This document shows, piece by piece, positions 1-10,105 of a stretch of 64,000 bases of DNA. Location of the stretch: assembly GCF_002305875.1 (NCBI RefSeq), contig NZ_CP022098.1, forward strand, positions 10,726,001 through 10,790,000, in the 5' to 3' direction. Under the pieces are notes generated by a model. The model searched no databases and had not been told where the DNA came from. It saw nothing but the letters and a program-made list of their open reading frames with translations. Source of the DNA: Cystobacter fuscus (lineage in GTDB: Bacteria > Myxococcota > Myxococcia > Myxococcales > Myxococcaceae). A program made the translations under genes and the position numbers. The stretch's first letter is position 1; every line of letters starts with the position of its first letter.

Positions 1-977
1 GGTTCCACCGCGACACCCCCTGGCACCAGCCCCAGAGCGTCGAGGCCTTCCGTGCCTATGTGCGCGCCTGCGCCCCCATCCTCCGGGGACTGGACGCGCT
101 CGTCATCTCGCTGAACGAGCCCATGGTGCTGCTGCTCGGCGGCTACCTGCAGGGCCTGATGCCGCCGGGCATCTGCGACGGGGCGAAGACGATGGCGGCC
201 CTGGGCAACATGGTACGCGCCCACGTGGCCGCGCGCGAGGAGCTCCAGGCGGCGCTCGGCCACGTGGAGATCGGCATCTCGCAGAACACGCTCGCCTTCG
301 CGCCGGACCGCTCGTGGAATCCCCTGGATCGCGCGCTCGTGCGCCTGGGCGCCCAGGCCTACAACCACTCCTTCCACGAGGCGCTGGTGTCCGGAAAGCT
401 CCGGGTGAACATGCCCGGCATCGGCTCCACGAAGCAGGACATCCCCGGGGCGAAGGACTCGTGCGACTTCATCGGAGTGAACTACTACACGCGCGCCCAC
501 CTGCGCTTCCTGCCGCGCGCCCCGTTCCTCTCCTTCCAGTTCCGCGACAAACACGGCCGGGGCCTCACGGACATCGGCTGGGAGGTATGGCCCGAGGGCT
601 TCGGCCAGGTGCTGCGCGAGCTCAAGCGCTACGGGCTGCCGGTGTGGGTGACGGAGAACGGCATCGATGACCGCGGCGGGGAGCGCCGCCCGGCCTACCT
701 GCGCGAGCACCTGGAGCAGGTGCTCACCGCGCGCGCCGAGGGCGTGGACGTGCGCGGCTACCTCTACTGGAGCCTCCTGGACAACTTCGAGTGGCTCGAG
801 GGCTGGGGGCCGCGCTTCGGCCTGTACCACGTGGACTTCGAGACGCTCGAGCGCCGCCCCACCCCCGCCTGCCAGTTCTACCGGGAGGTGGCCACCACGC
901 GGCGGCTGCCGAGCCTCGTCCCGCCGAGCCCCGTGGCCCCGCCCAACCTCATCGTTCAGCCGAGCGCGGCGCGGTAG
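1..977 (+). CDS. Family 1 glycoside hydrolase (beta-glucosidase type), 5' part outside window
   Basis: Retaining beta-glycosidase of family GH1, probably splitting beta-glucosides or cello-oligosaccharides in the cytoplasm. The frame is open from base 3 with no start, so the N-terminal part lies upstream of the window; about 325 residues are visible. The acid/base motif LNEP (usually TFNEP) lies near base 114 and the nucleophile motif VTENG has its Glu codon at 654-656. NYYTR and the C-terminal WSLLDNFEW, typical of GH1, are also present. No signal peptide can be judged. The 3' end overlaps the convergent dihydrouridine synthase gene by 22 bases. The exact substrate cannot be read from the sequence. 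Confidence 0.9.
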   Translation, partial: FHRDTPWHQPQSVEAFRAYVRACAPILRGLDALVISLNEPMVLLLGGYLQGLMPPGICDGAKTMAALGNMVRAHVAAREELQAALGHVEIGISQNTLAFAPDRSWNPLDRALVRLGAQAYNHSFHEALVSGKLRVNMPGIGSTKQDIPGAKDSCDFIGVNYYTRAHLRFLPRAPFLSFQFRDKHGRGLTDIGWEVWPEGFGQVLRELKRYGLPVWVTENGIDDRGGERRPAYLREHLEQVLTARAEGVDVRGYLYWSLLDNFEWLEGWGPRFGLYHVDFETLERRPTPACQFYREVATTRRLPSLVPPSPVAPPNLIVQPSAAR

Positions 978-1975
978 TCCACGTCCTGCTCCTCGCCGGG
1001 CCCCTCGGGGTCCGCGCTCGCCGAGCCGAAGAAGCGGCGCACCGCGTCGCGCACCTCGTCGGGAGAGTCGAGCTGGTTGACCTCGGAGCGGAAGAGGGCG
1101 GCGCCGCGCAGGCCATGGCCGTACCAGGCCAGGTGCTTGCGGAAGGAGCGCACCGCGGCGAGCTCCAGCCCCGCGCCCACGAAGTCCAGGTGGGCGGCGA
1201 AGTGGCGGAGCACCCCCTCGCAGCGCTCCTCGGGCTCCGGAGGCGCGCCGCCGAGCAGCTCGCGGAAGAGCCACGGGTTGCCCAGCGCCCCGCGGCCCAC
1301 CATCACGAAGTCACACCCCGTGGTCTCCAGCATCCGCCGCGCGTCCGCGGGCGTCTTCACGTCGCCGTTGCCGATGATGGGCCGGTCCGGGAAGTGCCGC
1401 TTGAGGTCGGCGATGACACGCCAGTCCGCCTGGCCCGAGTAGCCCTGGGCGCGGGTGCGCGGATGGATGGCGAGCCCCGCACACCCGGCGTCGAAGAGCG
1501 CGTGGGCCACCTGGAGGTAGTTGCGCTGGTGCTCGTCCCAGCCCGAGCGGATTTTACAGGTGACCGGCAGGCCGGTGGCCGCGTGGATGTCGCGCACCAG
1601 CGTGGCCGCCCGCTCCGGCTCGCACAAGAGGGCGCTGCCCGCGCCGTTGCGCGTCACCTTCTTCACGGGGCAGCCCATGTTGATGTCGATGATCTGCGCC
1701 CCATGGCTCTTGCCCACGAGCGCCGCGCGCACCATGGCCTCCGGCTCTCCCCCGAAGATCTGCAGGCTGTAGGGCCGCTCCACCTCCGGATTGAAACGGA
1801 GGTACTTGAGGGTGCGCTGGTTGGCGCGCATGAGGCCCTGGGAGCTCACCAGCTCGGTGGGACAGAGCGCCGCGCCCAACTGGAAGGCGATGACGCGGAA
1901 CGGCATCTCGCTCACCCCCGCCATGGGGGCGAGGATGTAGGGGTTGGGCAGGGTGTAGGGACCGAGACGCGGCAT
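956..1975 (-). CDS. dusB: tRNA-dihydrouridine synthase, DusB type
   Basis: FMN-dependent enzyme that reduces uridines in the tRNA D-loop using NAD(P)H. The 339-residue length fits the family. It begins with the TIM-barrel FMN motif LAPMAGVSEMPFR. The catalytic cysteine is in NMGCPVKKV, KIRSGWD and HPRTRAQGYSG are the RNA/FMN-binding strands, and IGNGDV plus VMVGRGALGNPW bind the FMN phosphate. The ATG is at 1973-1975. It stands alone on the minus strand. Assignment to the DusB branch rather than DusA or DusC rests on the HPRTRAQGYSG motif and overall resemblance. Confidence 0.92.
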   Translation of the reverse strand: MPRLGPYTLPNPYILAPMAGVSEMPFRVIAFQLGAALCPTELVSSQGLMRANQRTLKYLRFNPEVERPYSLQIFGGEPEAMVRAALVGKSHGAQIIDINMGCPVKKVTRNGAGSALLCEPERAATLVRDIHAATGLPVTCKIRSGWDEHQRNYLQVAHALFDAGCAGLAIHPRTRAQGYSGQADWRVIADLKRHFPDRPIIGNGDVKTPADARRMLETTGCDFVMVGRGALGNPWLFRELLGGAPPEPEERCEGVLRHFAAHLDFVGAGLELAAVRSFRKHLAWYGHGLRGAALFRSEVNQLDSPDEVRDAVRRFFGSASADPEGPGEEQDVDYRAALG

Positions 1976-2066
1976 GATGGGGGCGAGAACCTAGCGGATT
2001 GAATGGATTGTTCCAGGGGCGGCCGGGCACTGCGCGCGCGCGGGCCTTTGGTTAAGGTTCGGCCCC

Positions 2067-3500
2067 ATGCTGCGCTTCCGGCTCGGAGACATCCCCGTCG
2101 AGATCCGTTTCTCGCACCTGCTCTTCTCCGCGCTCCTGGGCACCCTGCTGGCGAGGGATCTGCCAGGGGGAGACCCGGGCGCCTGGCCCTACCGTGAACT
2201 CCAGGACGCGGGCGGCCCGGACTATACCCGCACGGCGCTGCTCGTCGCGCTCGCCTGGATGGGCATCGTCTCCGTGACCGTGTTCGTCCACGAGGCGGGC
2301 CACGCGCTCATGCTCCGGGCCTTCGGCCACCGGCCCGGCATCCAGCTCGTCTGGCTGGGAGGCCACACCCGCCCCCGGGGCCGCTCGCCGCTGCCGTGGC
2401 ATCAACACGTGATGACCACCGCCGCGGGGCCGCTCGCCGGACTGCTCGTGGGGCTGGGCGCCCTGGTCCTGTGGCACCATGGCGTGTCCCCCGGCGCCGA
2501 GGTGGCGCGCTTCCTGCTCGACGGGCTCTTCGCCACCAACATCCTCTGGAGCCTCTTCAACCTGTTGCCCGTGCCCAGCCTCGACGGGGGCGTGCTCGTG
2601 AGCGCCCTGGCCACGCGCCTGTTCGGCAAGGCGGGCTTCCTGTTCGCGCAGGGACTCGCGCTCGTGCTGTGCGTGGCCCTGCTCGCCTACGGGCTCGGCC
2701 ATGCGCCCGTGCTCGGCATCCTCTTCGGGCTCTACGGCCTGCAGGCCCTGCGGCTGCTGCTGGCCGCCGCGCGGGGTGAGCTCCAGGTGTCCTCGGGCAT
2801 GGCGCCGCGGCCTCTCGTCGAGGAACTGAACCAGGCCCGGGCGGCGCTCGACCACGGGCGGCTGGACGAGGCGCGGCAGCGGGGCGCACGCGTGCTGGAG
2901 GCCGGGGAGGCCACCTCGGAGCTCGTCGCGCGCGCGCACCATCTGCTCGGCTGGGTGGCCCTCAAGGAGGGCCAGGGGCGCCTGGCGCTCACTCACTTCT
3001 CCCAGGCGAGGCGCCAGCCGGTGGAGACCCACGCCGTGGCGGCGGCCTTCTCCCTGGTGGGCGACGAGCCCCGGGCGCTCGCCTTGTGGGAGATGGCCTG
3101 GAACGAGACGCGCGACCGCACGGTGCTGCACGAGTACGCCGGCTCGCTCATCCGCGCCGCGCAGGTGCACAGCGCCCTGCGCCTGCCCGGCGTGGAGGCC
3201 GAGACGGCGTTCCTGTGCGCCGGGCGTCCCCTCTTCACGCGCGGGGCCTACTCGGAGGCGGCGGCGATCGCCGAGGCGGGACTCGAGCACGCTCCGGGCG
3301 CGCGCCTCGCCTATGACGCGGCCTGCGCCCATGCCCGGGCGCGTCATCCGCTCGACGCGGTGCGCATGCTGCGGCGAGCCACGGAGCTGGGCTTCCAGGA
3401 CGTGCACTACGCGGCGTCCGACGAGGACCTGGCCCCGCTGCACGGGCATCCGGATTTCGAACGCTGGCTCGGGGAGCTGCGGAAATCTCTCCCCGCCTGA
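2067..3500 (+). CDS. Site-2-type membrane metalloprotease (M50) with C-terminal helical repeat region
   Basis: Predicted intramembrane zinc protease of 477 residues. The zinc motif HEAGH is at residues 75-79 and the third ligand is in NLLPVPSLDGG (Asp about 173), both in the usual M50 layout between hydrophobic segments. From about residue 240 the protein is soluble and helical, with TPR-like pairs, ending at DLAPLHGHPDFERWL, a phrase common in TPR proteins. Such tails usually bind partner proteins, so substrate recruitment is a reasonable inference. No anti-sigma factor or other obvious substrate gene is adjacent. AAGG lies about 12 bases before the ATG. Confidence 0.85.
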   Translation: MLRFRLGDIPVEIRFSHLLFSALLGTLLARDLPGGDPGAWPYRELQDAGGPDYTRTALLVALAWMGIVSVTVFVHEAGHALMLRAFGHRPGIQLVWLGGHTRPRGRSPLPWHQHVMTTAAGPLAGLLVGLGALVLWHHGVSPGAEVARFLLDGLFATNILWSLFNLLPVPSLDGGVLVSALATRLFGKAGFLFAQGLALVLCVALLAYGLGHAPVLGILFGLYGLQALRLLLAAARGELQVSSGMAPRPLVEELNQARAALDHGRLDEARQRGARVLEAGEATSELVARAHHLLGWVALKEGQGRLALTHFSQARRQPVETHAVAAAFSLVGDEPRALALWEMAWNETRDRTVLHEYAGSLIRAAQVHSALRLPGVEAETAFLCAGRPLFTRGAYSEAAAIAEAGLEHAPGARLAYDAACAHARARHPLDAVRMLRRATELGFQDVHYAASDEDLAPLHGHPDFERWLGELRKSLPA

Positions 3501-3584
3501 CACGGCCATGACACGCGGGAGTGTTGATGGGGCTCGAGACTGAGCACCTTCCGGCTCGGTCTGACTCCTGGTCCGAGGGCTCCC

Positions 3585-4607
<1,023 letters not shown>

Positions 4608-4748
4608 GGTAGGCGGCTCGCCTACACCTCTGGACGGCCCACGTCCTTCCCGTCCAGCGCTCGTCTCCCCCCTTGCCCGAGGAGAGTGTTCCTTTCGAGG
4701 CAAAGCACCTTGAAACCACCGGGGGGTGGACGTTTATTGGGAACACCA

Positions 4749-6845
4749 ATGAAGGACGAGCCCCCGCCGGTTTCCCGATTCGCGTTGCGCGCGCAGCTGG
4801 AGCGCTTCACGCATGCGTCCCTGCAGGCCTTCAACCGGATCCGCCTTCCAGGCCCCTCGGTGCTGCCGGTGGCCGGAGCGGTGGTGGGCCTGTACAGCGG
4901 ACTGGCCGCGGGCATCTTCTCCAACCTGATTGGCGTCATCCGCGGCGCCGCCTTCAACGTGGCCTGGCTGATGGATGCCATGCGGCAGCCCGGCTCGCGC
5001 ATGCTGCTGTCCGTCTGGGACATGCTGAGCACGGCACGCTGGCACCTGGAGTACGCCATCATCGGCGCGCCCCTGGCGCTGGGCGCCCTGCTGCTCGCGC
5101 GCATCATCGAGCCCGGAGGCCCGCGTGACGAGGTGAAGCGCCGGCTGCGCCTGCTCGCCCTGCTGGTGCTCGGCGCGCTCGCCCTCTACTACCCTCTGGT
5201 GGCGCTCACCGCGCTCAACCGCGTCTTCAACCACGGCCACGAAACCACCGAGGTGCTCACCCATCTGCCCTGGTGGATCTTCCTGCTGATGCCCACCCTG
5301 GGTGGGCTCGCGGTGGGCCGCCTGCTGCGCGACTACCCGGACACCCGCGGCCACGGCCTGCCCGAGGTGGTCAAGGCGGTGAAGGGCAACCAGGCACTGC
5401 CCGGCGGGTTCGGGCTGCTCAAGCTCGTCGCCAGCGCGATCACCATCGGCACGGGAGGCTCGGCCGGGCGCGAAGGCCCCATCGTCTATGGCGGCGCCGC
5501 GTTCGCCTCCACCGTGGGCCGCACCCTGGGCTTCTCCCGGCGCGAGCTGGCCATCCTGCTCGCCTGCGGCGCGGGCTCGGGCATCGCCGCGTCCTTCAAC
5601 GCCCCCATCGCCGGCGCCGTGTTCGCGATGGAAATCATCCTGCGCGAGTTCGAGCTGCGCGTCTTCTCGCCCATCATCCTCGCCAGCGTGGCGGGCACGC
5701 TCGTGGGCCGGGGCACCGTGGGCACCGAGTCGATGATCCACCGGCTCGGCTACCAGATGGTGAGCGGCTGGGAGGTCATCTGCTACGTGGGGCTGGGGCT
5801 GCTCTGCGGGCTGCTCGCGTATGCCTTCGTGCGGCTGCTGCACCACTCGGAGGACTTCTTCGGCGGCCGGTTCGAGGGACGGCTGTCGGCGTGGCTCGGC
5901 CAGCGCACGCTGTCCAAGCGAGCGGCCCTCGGCGGGCTGTGCTCGGGCGTGCTCGCCATGCTCAGCCCCACCGTGTGGGGCAGCGGGCATGACTACATCA
6001 ACCTGGCGGCCATCGGGCAGCTGAGCCTCGTCTTCCTCGTCACCGCGTGCATCGTGAAGCTCGTGGCCACCGCCATCACCCTGGGCTCGGGCGGCTCGGG
6101 CGGCACCTTCTTCCCGTCGGCGCTCATGGGGGCCATGCTCGGGGGCGCCTTCGGCACCGTGGTGCACTACTTCTTTCCCACCAGCACCGGGCCCAGTGGC
6201 GCCTACGCCATCGTGGGCATGGGCGGCGCCATGGCGGCGCTCACCCGCGGACCGCTCACGGGCATGATGATGCTCTACGAGCTGAGCGGCAACCACGCCA
6301 TCATCCTGCCGCTCATGGTGACGTGCACCATCTCCTCCGCGCTCTGCCACTACCTCATCGAGCGCCGCGCGCCCAAGTCGCAGACGGACGCGGAGCTCCT
6401 GTCCACCACGCCCGTGCGCGCGCTGATGCGCGAGCTGGCGCCGGTGCCCGCCGACATGCACCTGCGCCCGCTGATGGACCAGGTGTTCACCACCGAGAAC
6501 GGCACGCTCCCCGTGCTCGATGGCGAGGGCAAGCTCTACGGCATCGTCCAGGCGGACCAGTTCCAGGACATCTGGCGCGACGAGACGCTCTACCCCGTGC
6601 TCGTCGCGAGCGACGTGGCGCGCAAGGTGCCCCTGCTGTCCCCGGACACGGACCTGGCGCAGGCGCTCTTCCTGATGGACCAGGAGGACGTGGACGCCCT
6701 GCCCGTCCAGGGGCCTCCCGGTGGACAGACCTGCGGGCTGCTCACACGCACCCGCGTGCGGCGCTTCCTCAACTCGCACCACACCAGCCAGCGAACCCAG
6801 CCCGAGCCGGAGCACCTCGTGGCGCCGACGGAAATCCGCAACTGA
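4749..6845 (+). CDS. CLC-family chloride channel/transporter with C-terminal CBS pair
   Basis: Membrane anion transport protein of 698 residues. Core CLC motifs are GHGLPEV (201-207, normally GSGIP), GSAGREGP with the gating Glu at 242, and GSGGSGGTFFP in the second half. A CBS-like regulatory region follows after about residue 560. At the site of the internal proton glutamate of E. coli ClcA (Glu203, in FIIEEM) this protein reads FAMEII, so Ile replaces it. That favours a passive channel or an uncoupled exchanger; this is inference. I chose the ATG at 4749. A GTG 63 bases upstream would add a proline/glycine-rich leader without family resemblance. Confidence 0.88.
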   Translation: MKDEPPPVSRFALRAQLERFTHASLQAFNRIRLPGPSVLPVAGAVVGLYSGLAAGIFSNLIGVIRGAAFNVAWLMDAMRQPGSRMLLSVWDMLSTARWHLEYAIIGAPLALGALLLARIIEPGGPRDEVKRRLRLLALLVLGALALYYPLVALTALNRVFNHGHETTEVLTHLPWWIFLLMPTLGGLAVGRLLRDYPDTRGHGLPEVVKAVKGNQALPGGFGLLKLVASAITIGTGGSAGREGPIVYGGAAFASTVGRTLGFSRRELAILLACGAGSGIAASFNAPIAGAVFAMEIILREFELRVFSPIILASVAGTLVGRGTVGTESMIHRLGYQMVSGWEVICYVGLGLLCGLLAYAFVRLLHHSEDFFGGRFEGRLSAWLGQRTLSKRAALGGLCSGVLAMLSPTVWGSGHDYINLAAIGQLSLVFLVTACIVKLVATAITLGSGGSGGTFFPSALMGAMLGGAFGTVVHYFFPTSTGPSGAYAIVGMGGAMAALTRGPLTGMMMLYELSGNHAIILPLMVTCTISSALCHYLIERRAPKSQTDAELLSTTPVRALMRELAPVPADMHLRPLMDQVFTTENGTLPVLDGEGKLYGIVQADQFQDIWRDETLYPVLVASDVARKVPLLSPDTDLAQALFLMDQEDVDALPVQGPPGGQTCGLLTRTRVRRFLNSHHTSQRTQPEPEHLVAPTEIRN

Positions 6846-6856
6846 GGAACGCGCTG

Positions 6857-7570
6857 GTGGCGATTCTCAAGAACCCCCAGGACCGGCACACCCTCGAACA
6901 ATCCCTGTTCTGCCGGGGGCTGAGCACGAGCGACCTCGACCTCGTCATCGCGCAAGCCCACACCCTGAAACTGAGAAAAGGCGCCGTCCTCTTCCATCAG
7001 GCCGACTCCGCCTCGTCGACCTACCTCGTCCTCTCGGGGCAGCTCAAGCTGACCCAGGTCACGGCCGACGGAGCCCGGACCTTTCTCCGGATCCTCGGGC
7101 CGGGGCAACTCCTCGCGCTCATCTCCGCCCTGGAGATCTCCACCTATCCCGCGACCGCGAAGGCCGAGCGCCCCTCCGTCGTGATGGGCTGGGAAGGCAA
7201 GACACTGGACCAGCTCTTCCTCGAGGTTCCAGGCCTCGCGCGCAACGGTCTTCGCATCCTCTACGGCCGCCTTCGGGAGATGCAGGAGCGCTTCGGCGAG
7301 CTCGCCGCGGAACGGACCGAGCGGCGTCTCGCGCGCGCGCTTTCCAAGCTCGCCCTCCAAGTCGGAAGGCCAGGACTCAACGGAGCCATCGTGCTGGAGC
7401 TCACGCTGTCGCGCGAGGAGCTCGCGGAGATGATCGGCACCACCCTGTTCTCCGTGAGCCGGATTCTCAACCAGTGGAAGAAGAATGGCTGGGTCCTGCT
7501 CGGCAGACAGTCCATCACCCTCACCGAGCCGGACGCCTTGCACCGCATCGCCGAGGAAGACGTGGGCTGA
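6857..7570 (+). CDS. Crp/Fnr-family transcriptional regulator
   Basis: Transcription factor of about 237 residues: a cyclic-nucleotide-type sensor fold (about 25-125, VLFHQADSASSTYLVLSG and FLRILGPGQLLAL), a long dimer helix (LYGRLREMQERF) and a C-terminal winged helix with LSREELAEMIGTTLFSVSRIL. The sensor lacks the N-terminal cysteines of oxygen-sensing FNR and the canonical cAMP phosphate cassette, so it resembles the DNR/NnrR nitric-oxide group in layout. The GTG at 6857 is the first usable start, 11 bases after the CLC stop. It converges on the nitric oxide reductase gene and is a good candidate for its regulator through the box at 9953-9966. Confidence 0.85.
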   Translation: MAILKNPQDRHTLEQSLFCRGLSTSDLDLVIAQAHTLKLRKGAVLFHQADSASSTYLVLSGQLKLTQVTADGARTFLRILGPGQLLALISALEISTYPATAKAERPSVVMGWEGKTLDQLFLEVPGLARNGLRILYGRLREMQERFGELAAERTERRLARALSKLALQVGRPGLNGAIVLELTLSREELAEMIGTTLFSVSRILNQWKKNGWVLLGRQSITLTEPDALHRIAEEDVG

Positions 7571-7596
7571 GTCCCGGCAGCCCTCCGCCAGGACTC
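7569..7596. terminator. Hairpin between convergent crp/fnr-type gene and norB
   Basis: GAGTCC at 7569-7574 pairs with GGACTC at 7591-7596, with an inner GGC/GCC pair after one mismatch and an 8-base loop. It overlaps the stop codon of the regulator and precedes the norB stop. No T tract follows on either strand, so a role as a bidirectional terminator is only inferred. Confidence 0.4.
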
Positions 7597-7609
7597 GACG
7601 CCCTCCGGG

Positions 7610-9892
7610 TCACGCGGTCCGCGAGTCCACCCTCCGGGCAGCGCTGGAGGAGGTGGACCAGCCCATCTTCAGTCCGAGCACGAACCCTCCGAGCGCGAGG
7701 ATTCCAAGCGCGAACACCGTATCACCGACGACCCGCATCCACCGCAGTCTGGCCATGAGGCCCGTTTGCAGGAACTCCGCCGAGCGCGCGTACCACATGC
7801 CGTGCTCGACACTCGCCCAGGTCTGAAGCAGACCAATGGGCAACAAGCTCAACAGGACCATCAGCGCGAGCCCGATGTTGATGGCCCAGAAGGCGAACCG
7901 GACCGCGCCCGCGTTCCAGACGCCTCCGACGTCCAGACCCTTCAGACAGAAGAGCATGAGTCCGATGCCCAGCATGCCGTACACGCCGAAGAGCGCGGTA
8001 TGGCCATGAACGGCCGTCGTGTTCAATCCCTGCATGTAATAGAGCGCGATGGGAGGATTGATGAAGAAGCCGAACAGGCCCGCCCCCACCAGGTTCCAGA
8101 AGGCCACGGACACGAAGAAGAAGATGGGCCACTTGTACTGCTGGATCCACGGCCGGGCCCACGTCAGGCTCAGGTTCTCGTAACCCTCGAAGCCGATCAG
8201 CACGAGCGGCACCACCTCGAGCGCGCTGAACGTGGCTCCGAGCGCCAGGACCGCCGTCGGCGTGCCCGAGAAGTAGAGGTGGTGGAAGGTGCCGAGGATT
8301 CCACCCGTCAGGAACACCACCGTCGAGAAGAGCACCGCGGTCGTCGCGCTCGCCACCCGCAGCAGACCCATTCGCGTGAAGAGGAACGCGATGACGACCG
8401 TCGCGAAGACCTCGAAGAACCCCTCGACCCACAGGTGCACGACCCACCACCGCCAATACTCCGCGATGGCGAGGTTCGTCTGACGGCCCCACATCAGACC
8501 CGCTCCGTAGAAGGCGGCGATCGCCAGGGACGAAATCAAGAAGAGACCGAGCAGGTGCCGGTTCTCGCTCGGCCGCGCGACGGCGGGCCAGAGCGCCCGT
8601 CCCATCAGGGCCAACCACACGAAGAGTCCCACGAAGAGGAAGATCTGCCAGAACCGTCCCAGGTCCACGTATTCATAACCCTGGTGCCCGAACCAGAAGT
8701 TCGTCTCGAGCCCGAGCTTCTGCGCGATGCCGAGCCACTGCCCGGCCATCGAGCCGACGACGATGATCAACAGACAGACGAAGAGGAAGTTCACGCCCAG
8801 GCGTTGGAACCGGGGCTCGTGGCCGGAGACCGCGGGTGCGATGAAGAGCCCGGTGGCGAGCCAGGCGGTCGCGATCCAGAAGATGCCGAGCTGCGTATGC
8901 CAGGTGCGCGTCACGGAGTAGGGCAGCCAGCGATCCAACGGGATGCCGTAGAAGCCACTACCCTCGACGCCATAATGGGCGGAGATCGCGCCGAGCAGGA
9001 CCTGCACGACGATCAAGGCGGCGACGACCCAGAAATACTTCAAGGTCGCGCGCATCGACGGCGTCGGCTGGAGCTCGAAAAGCGGATCGCTCTCCGGGAG
9101 CACATGCGGCGCCTCGAGAGCGTTCTGGTGGTTGACACGCGCGAGGTACCAGACCATCGCGCCGATACCGGCCAGGAGCAGCACGAAGCTCGCCACCGAC
9201 CAGACGACCATCGAGCCCGTGGGACGGTTCTCGATGAGCTCCTCCGGCGGCCAGTTGCTGGTGTAGGTGATTGGCTCCCCGGGGCGATTCGTGGACGTGG
9301 CCCAGGCCGCCCAGAAGAAGAACGCATTCATCCGCCGCTGGCGCTCGGGATCCTCGAGGGTGTTCCTCCGGATGGCGTAGGCATCCCGAAGCGCATCGAG
9401 CGCCGGATCATTTCCAAAGAGCGCCGTGTAGTGCGCCCCGACCTGTTGGATGGCCTCGGCGCGAAGGGATGAGACGGAGAGGGAACCGGTCGAGGGCTCG
9501 TACGTATTCGTGCGCAGCTCCTTCTTCAGGCGCTCACGCAGGACGGCCTGGGTCTCGGCGTCGAGCTCCGCGTAGGGCCTCGCCTTCTCGGCCTTCGCCC
9601 AATGGTCGAGCAGCCACGTCGCTTCGCGATGGAGCCAGTCCGCGGTCCAGTCCGGAGCGACGTAGGCGCCGTGCCCCCAGATGCTGCCCACCTCCTGCCC
9701 ACCCATGGATTGCCAGACATTCTGACCGTCGCGGATGTCCTGTCCGGTGAAGAGGACCTTCCCGCCAGCCGTGACGACTTGTTCGGGTATGGGCGGGGCC
9801 TTCCGGTAGATTTCCCGGCCGTAGTAGCCGAGGACGAAAAACGAACTCAACATCACGGCCAGAAAGGCCATCCAAAGCCTGAAGTACCTCAT
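7610..9892 (-). CDS. norB: Quinol-dependent nitric oxide reductase (single-subunit qNOR)
   Basis: Inner-membrane haem-copper superfamily enzyme that reduces two NO to N2O with quinol electrons; 760 residues from the chosen ATG. The first helix is followed by the periplasmic qNOR signature GQNVWQSMGGQEVGSIWGHG, which replaces the NorC subunit. The remainder has about a dozen hydrophobic segments with haem and non-haem iron ligands (WVVHLWVEGFFE, FHHLYF, HGHTALFGVYG). ATG 9892 is preceded by GGGA at good spacing; an upstream GTG at 9991 would add 33 unrelated residues. Monocistronic. With no nitrate or nitrite reductase in view, NO detoxification is at least as likely as full denitrification. 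Confidence 0.95.
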   Translation of the reverse strand: MRYFRLWMAFLAVMLSSFFVLGYYGREIYRKAPPIPEQVVTAGGKVLFTGQDIRDGQNVWQSMGGQEVGSIWGHGAYVAPDWTADWLHREATWLLDHWAKAEKARPYAELDAETQAVLRERLKKELRTNTYEPSTGSLSVSSLRAEAIQQVGAHYTALFGNDPALDALRDAYAIRRNTLEDPERQRRMNAFFFWAAWATSTNRPGEPITYTSNWPPEELIENRPTGSMVVWSVASFVLLLAGIGAMVWYLARVNHQNALEAPHVLPESDPLFELQPTPSMRATLKYFWVVAALIVVQVLLGAISAHYGVEGSGFYGIPLDRWLPYSVTRTWHTQLGIFWIATAWLATGLFIAPAVSGHEPRFQRLGVNFLFVCLLIIVVGSMAGQWLGIAQKLGLETNFWFGHQGYEYVDLGRFWQIFLFVGLFVWLALMGRALWPAVARPSENRHLLGLFLISSLAIAAFYGAGLMWGRQTNLAIAEYWRWWVVHLWVEGFFEVFATVVIAFLFTRMGLLRVASATTAVLFSTVVFLTGGILGTFHHLYFSGTPTAVLALGATFSALEVVPLVLIGFEGYENLSLTWARPWIQQYKWPIFFFVSVAFWNLVGAGLFGFFINPPIALYYMQGLNTTAVHGHTALFGVYGMLGIGLMLFCLKGLDVGGVWNAGAVRFAFWAINIGLALMVLLSLLPIGLLQTWASVEHGMWYARSAEFLQTGLMARLRWMRVVGDTVFALGILALGGFVLGLKMGWSTSSSAARRVDSRTA

Positions 9893-9952
9893 CGGTTCAT
9901 TCCCTTTCACCAGTGATTGCACCGGGGATAGCAGGGCCGGGGCACGCGTTCC

Positions 9953-9966
9953 TTGCGCTGCGTCAA
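9953..9966 (-). promoter_or_regulatory. Candidate FNR/DNR-type box upstream of norB
   Basis: TTGCG-CTGC-GTCAA is an FNR-family dyad: TTGNN, four bases, NNCAA. Its centre lies 67 bases upstream of the norB ATG. A weak -10-like TATCCC (minus strand, 9930-9925) sits about 32 bases from the box centre, which is the spacing of a class II activated promoter. The neighbouring Crp/Fnr gene is the obvious candidate to bind here. The box is seen; the binding is inferred. Confidence 0.5.
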
Positions 9967-10016
9967 ACACCCCTCGAACTTGGAAGCCCAACCAGATGGC
10001 TTTTCCTTGAATTACC

Positions 10017-10045
10017 TTGATTGAGGTCCTTCCATCGATTAATCT
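10017..10045 (+). promoter_or_regulatory. Possible sigma-70-like promoter of the GH16-like lipoprotein gene
   Basis: TTGATT at 10017-10022 and TAATCT at 10040-10045 are separated by 17 bases and lie about 60 bases upstream of the ATG at 10106, in a stretch clearly richer in AT than the surrounding genes. Each hexamer only partly matches consensus. Confidence 0.3.
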
Positions 10046-10105
10046 GGGTTACTCTGGATGACAGTTCTGCTGTTCCTCGAAAAAGATTCTTTCCAAGGAG
10101 ATGGA

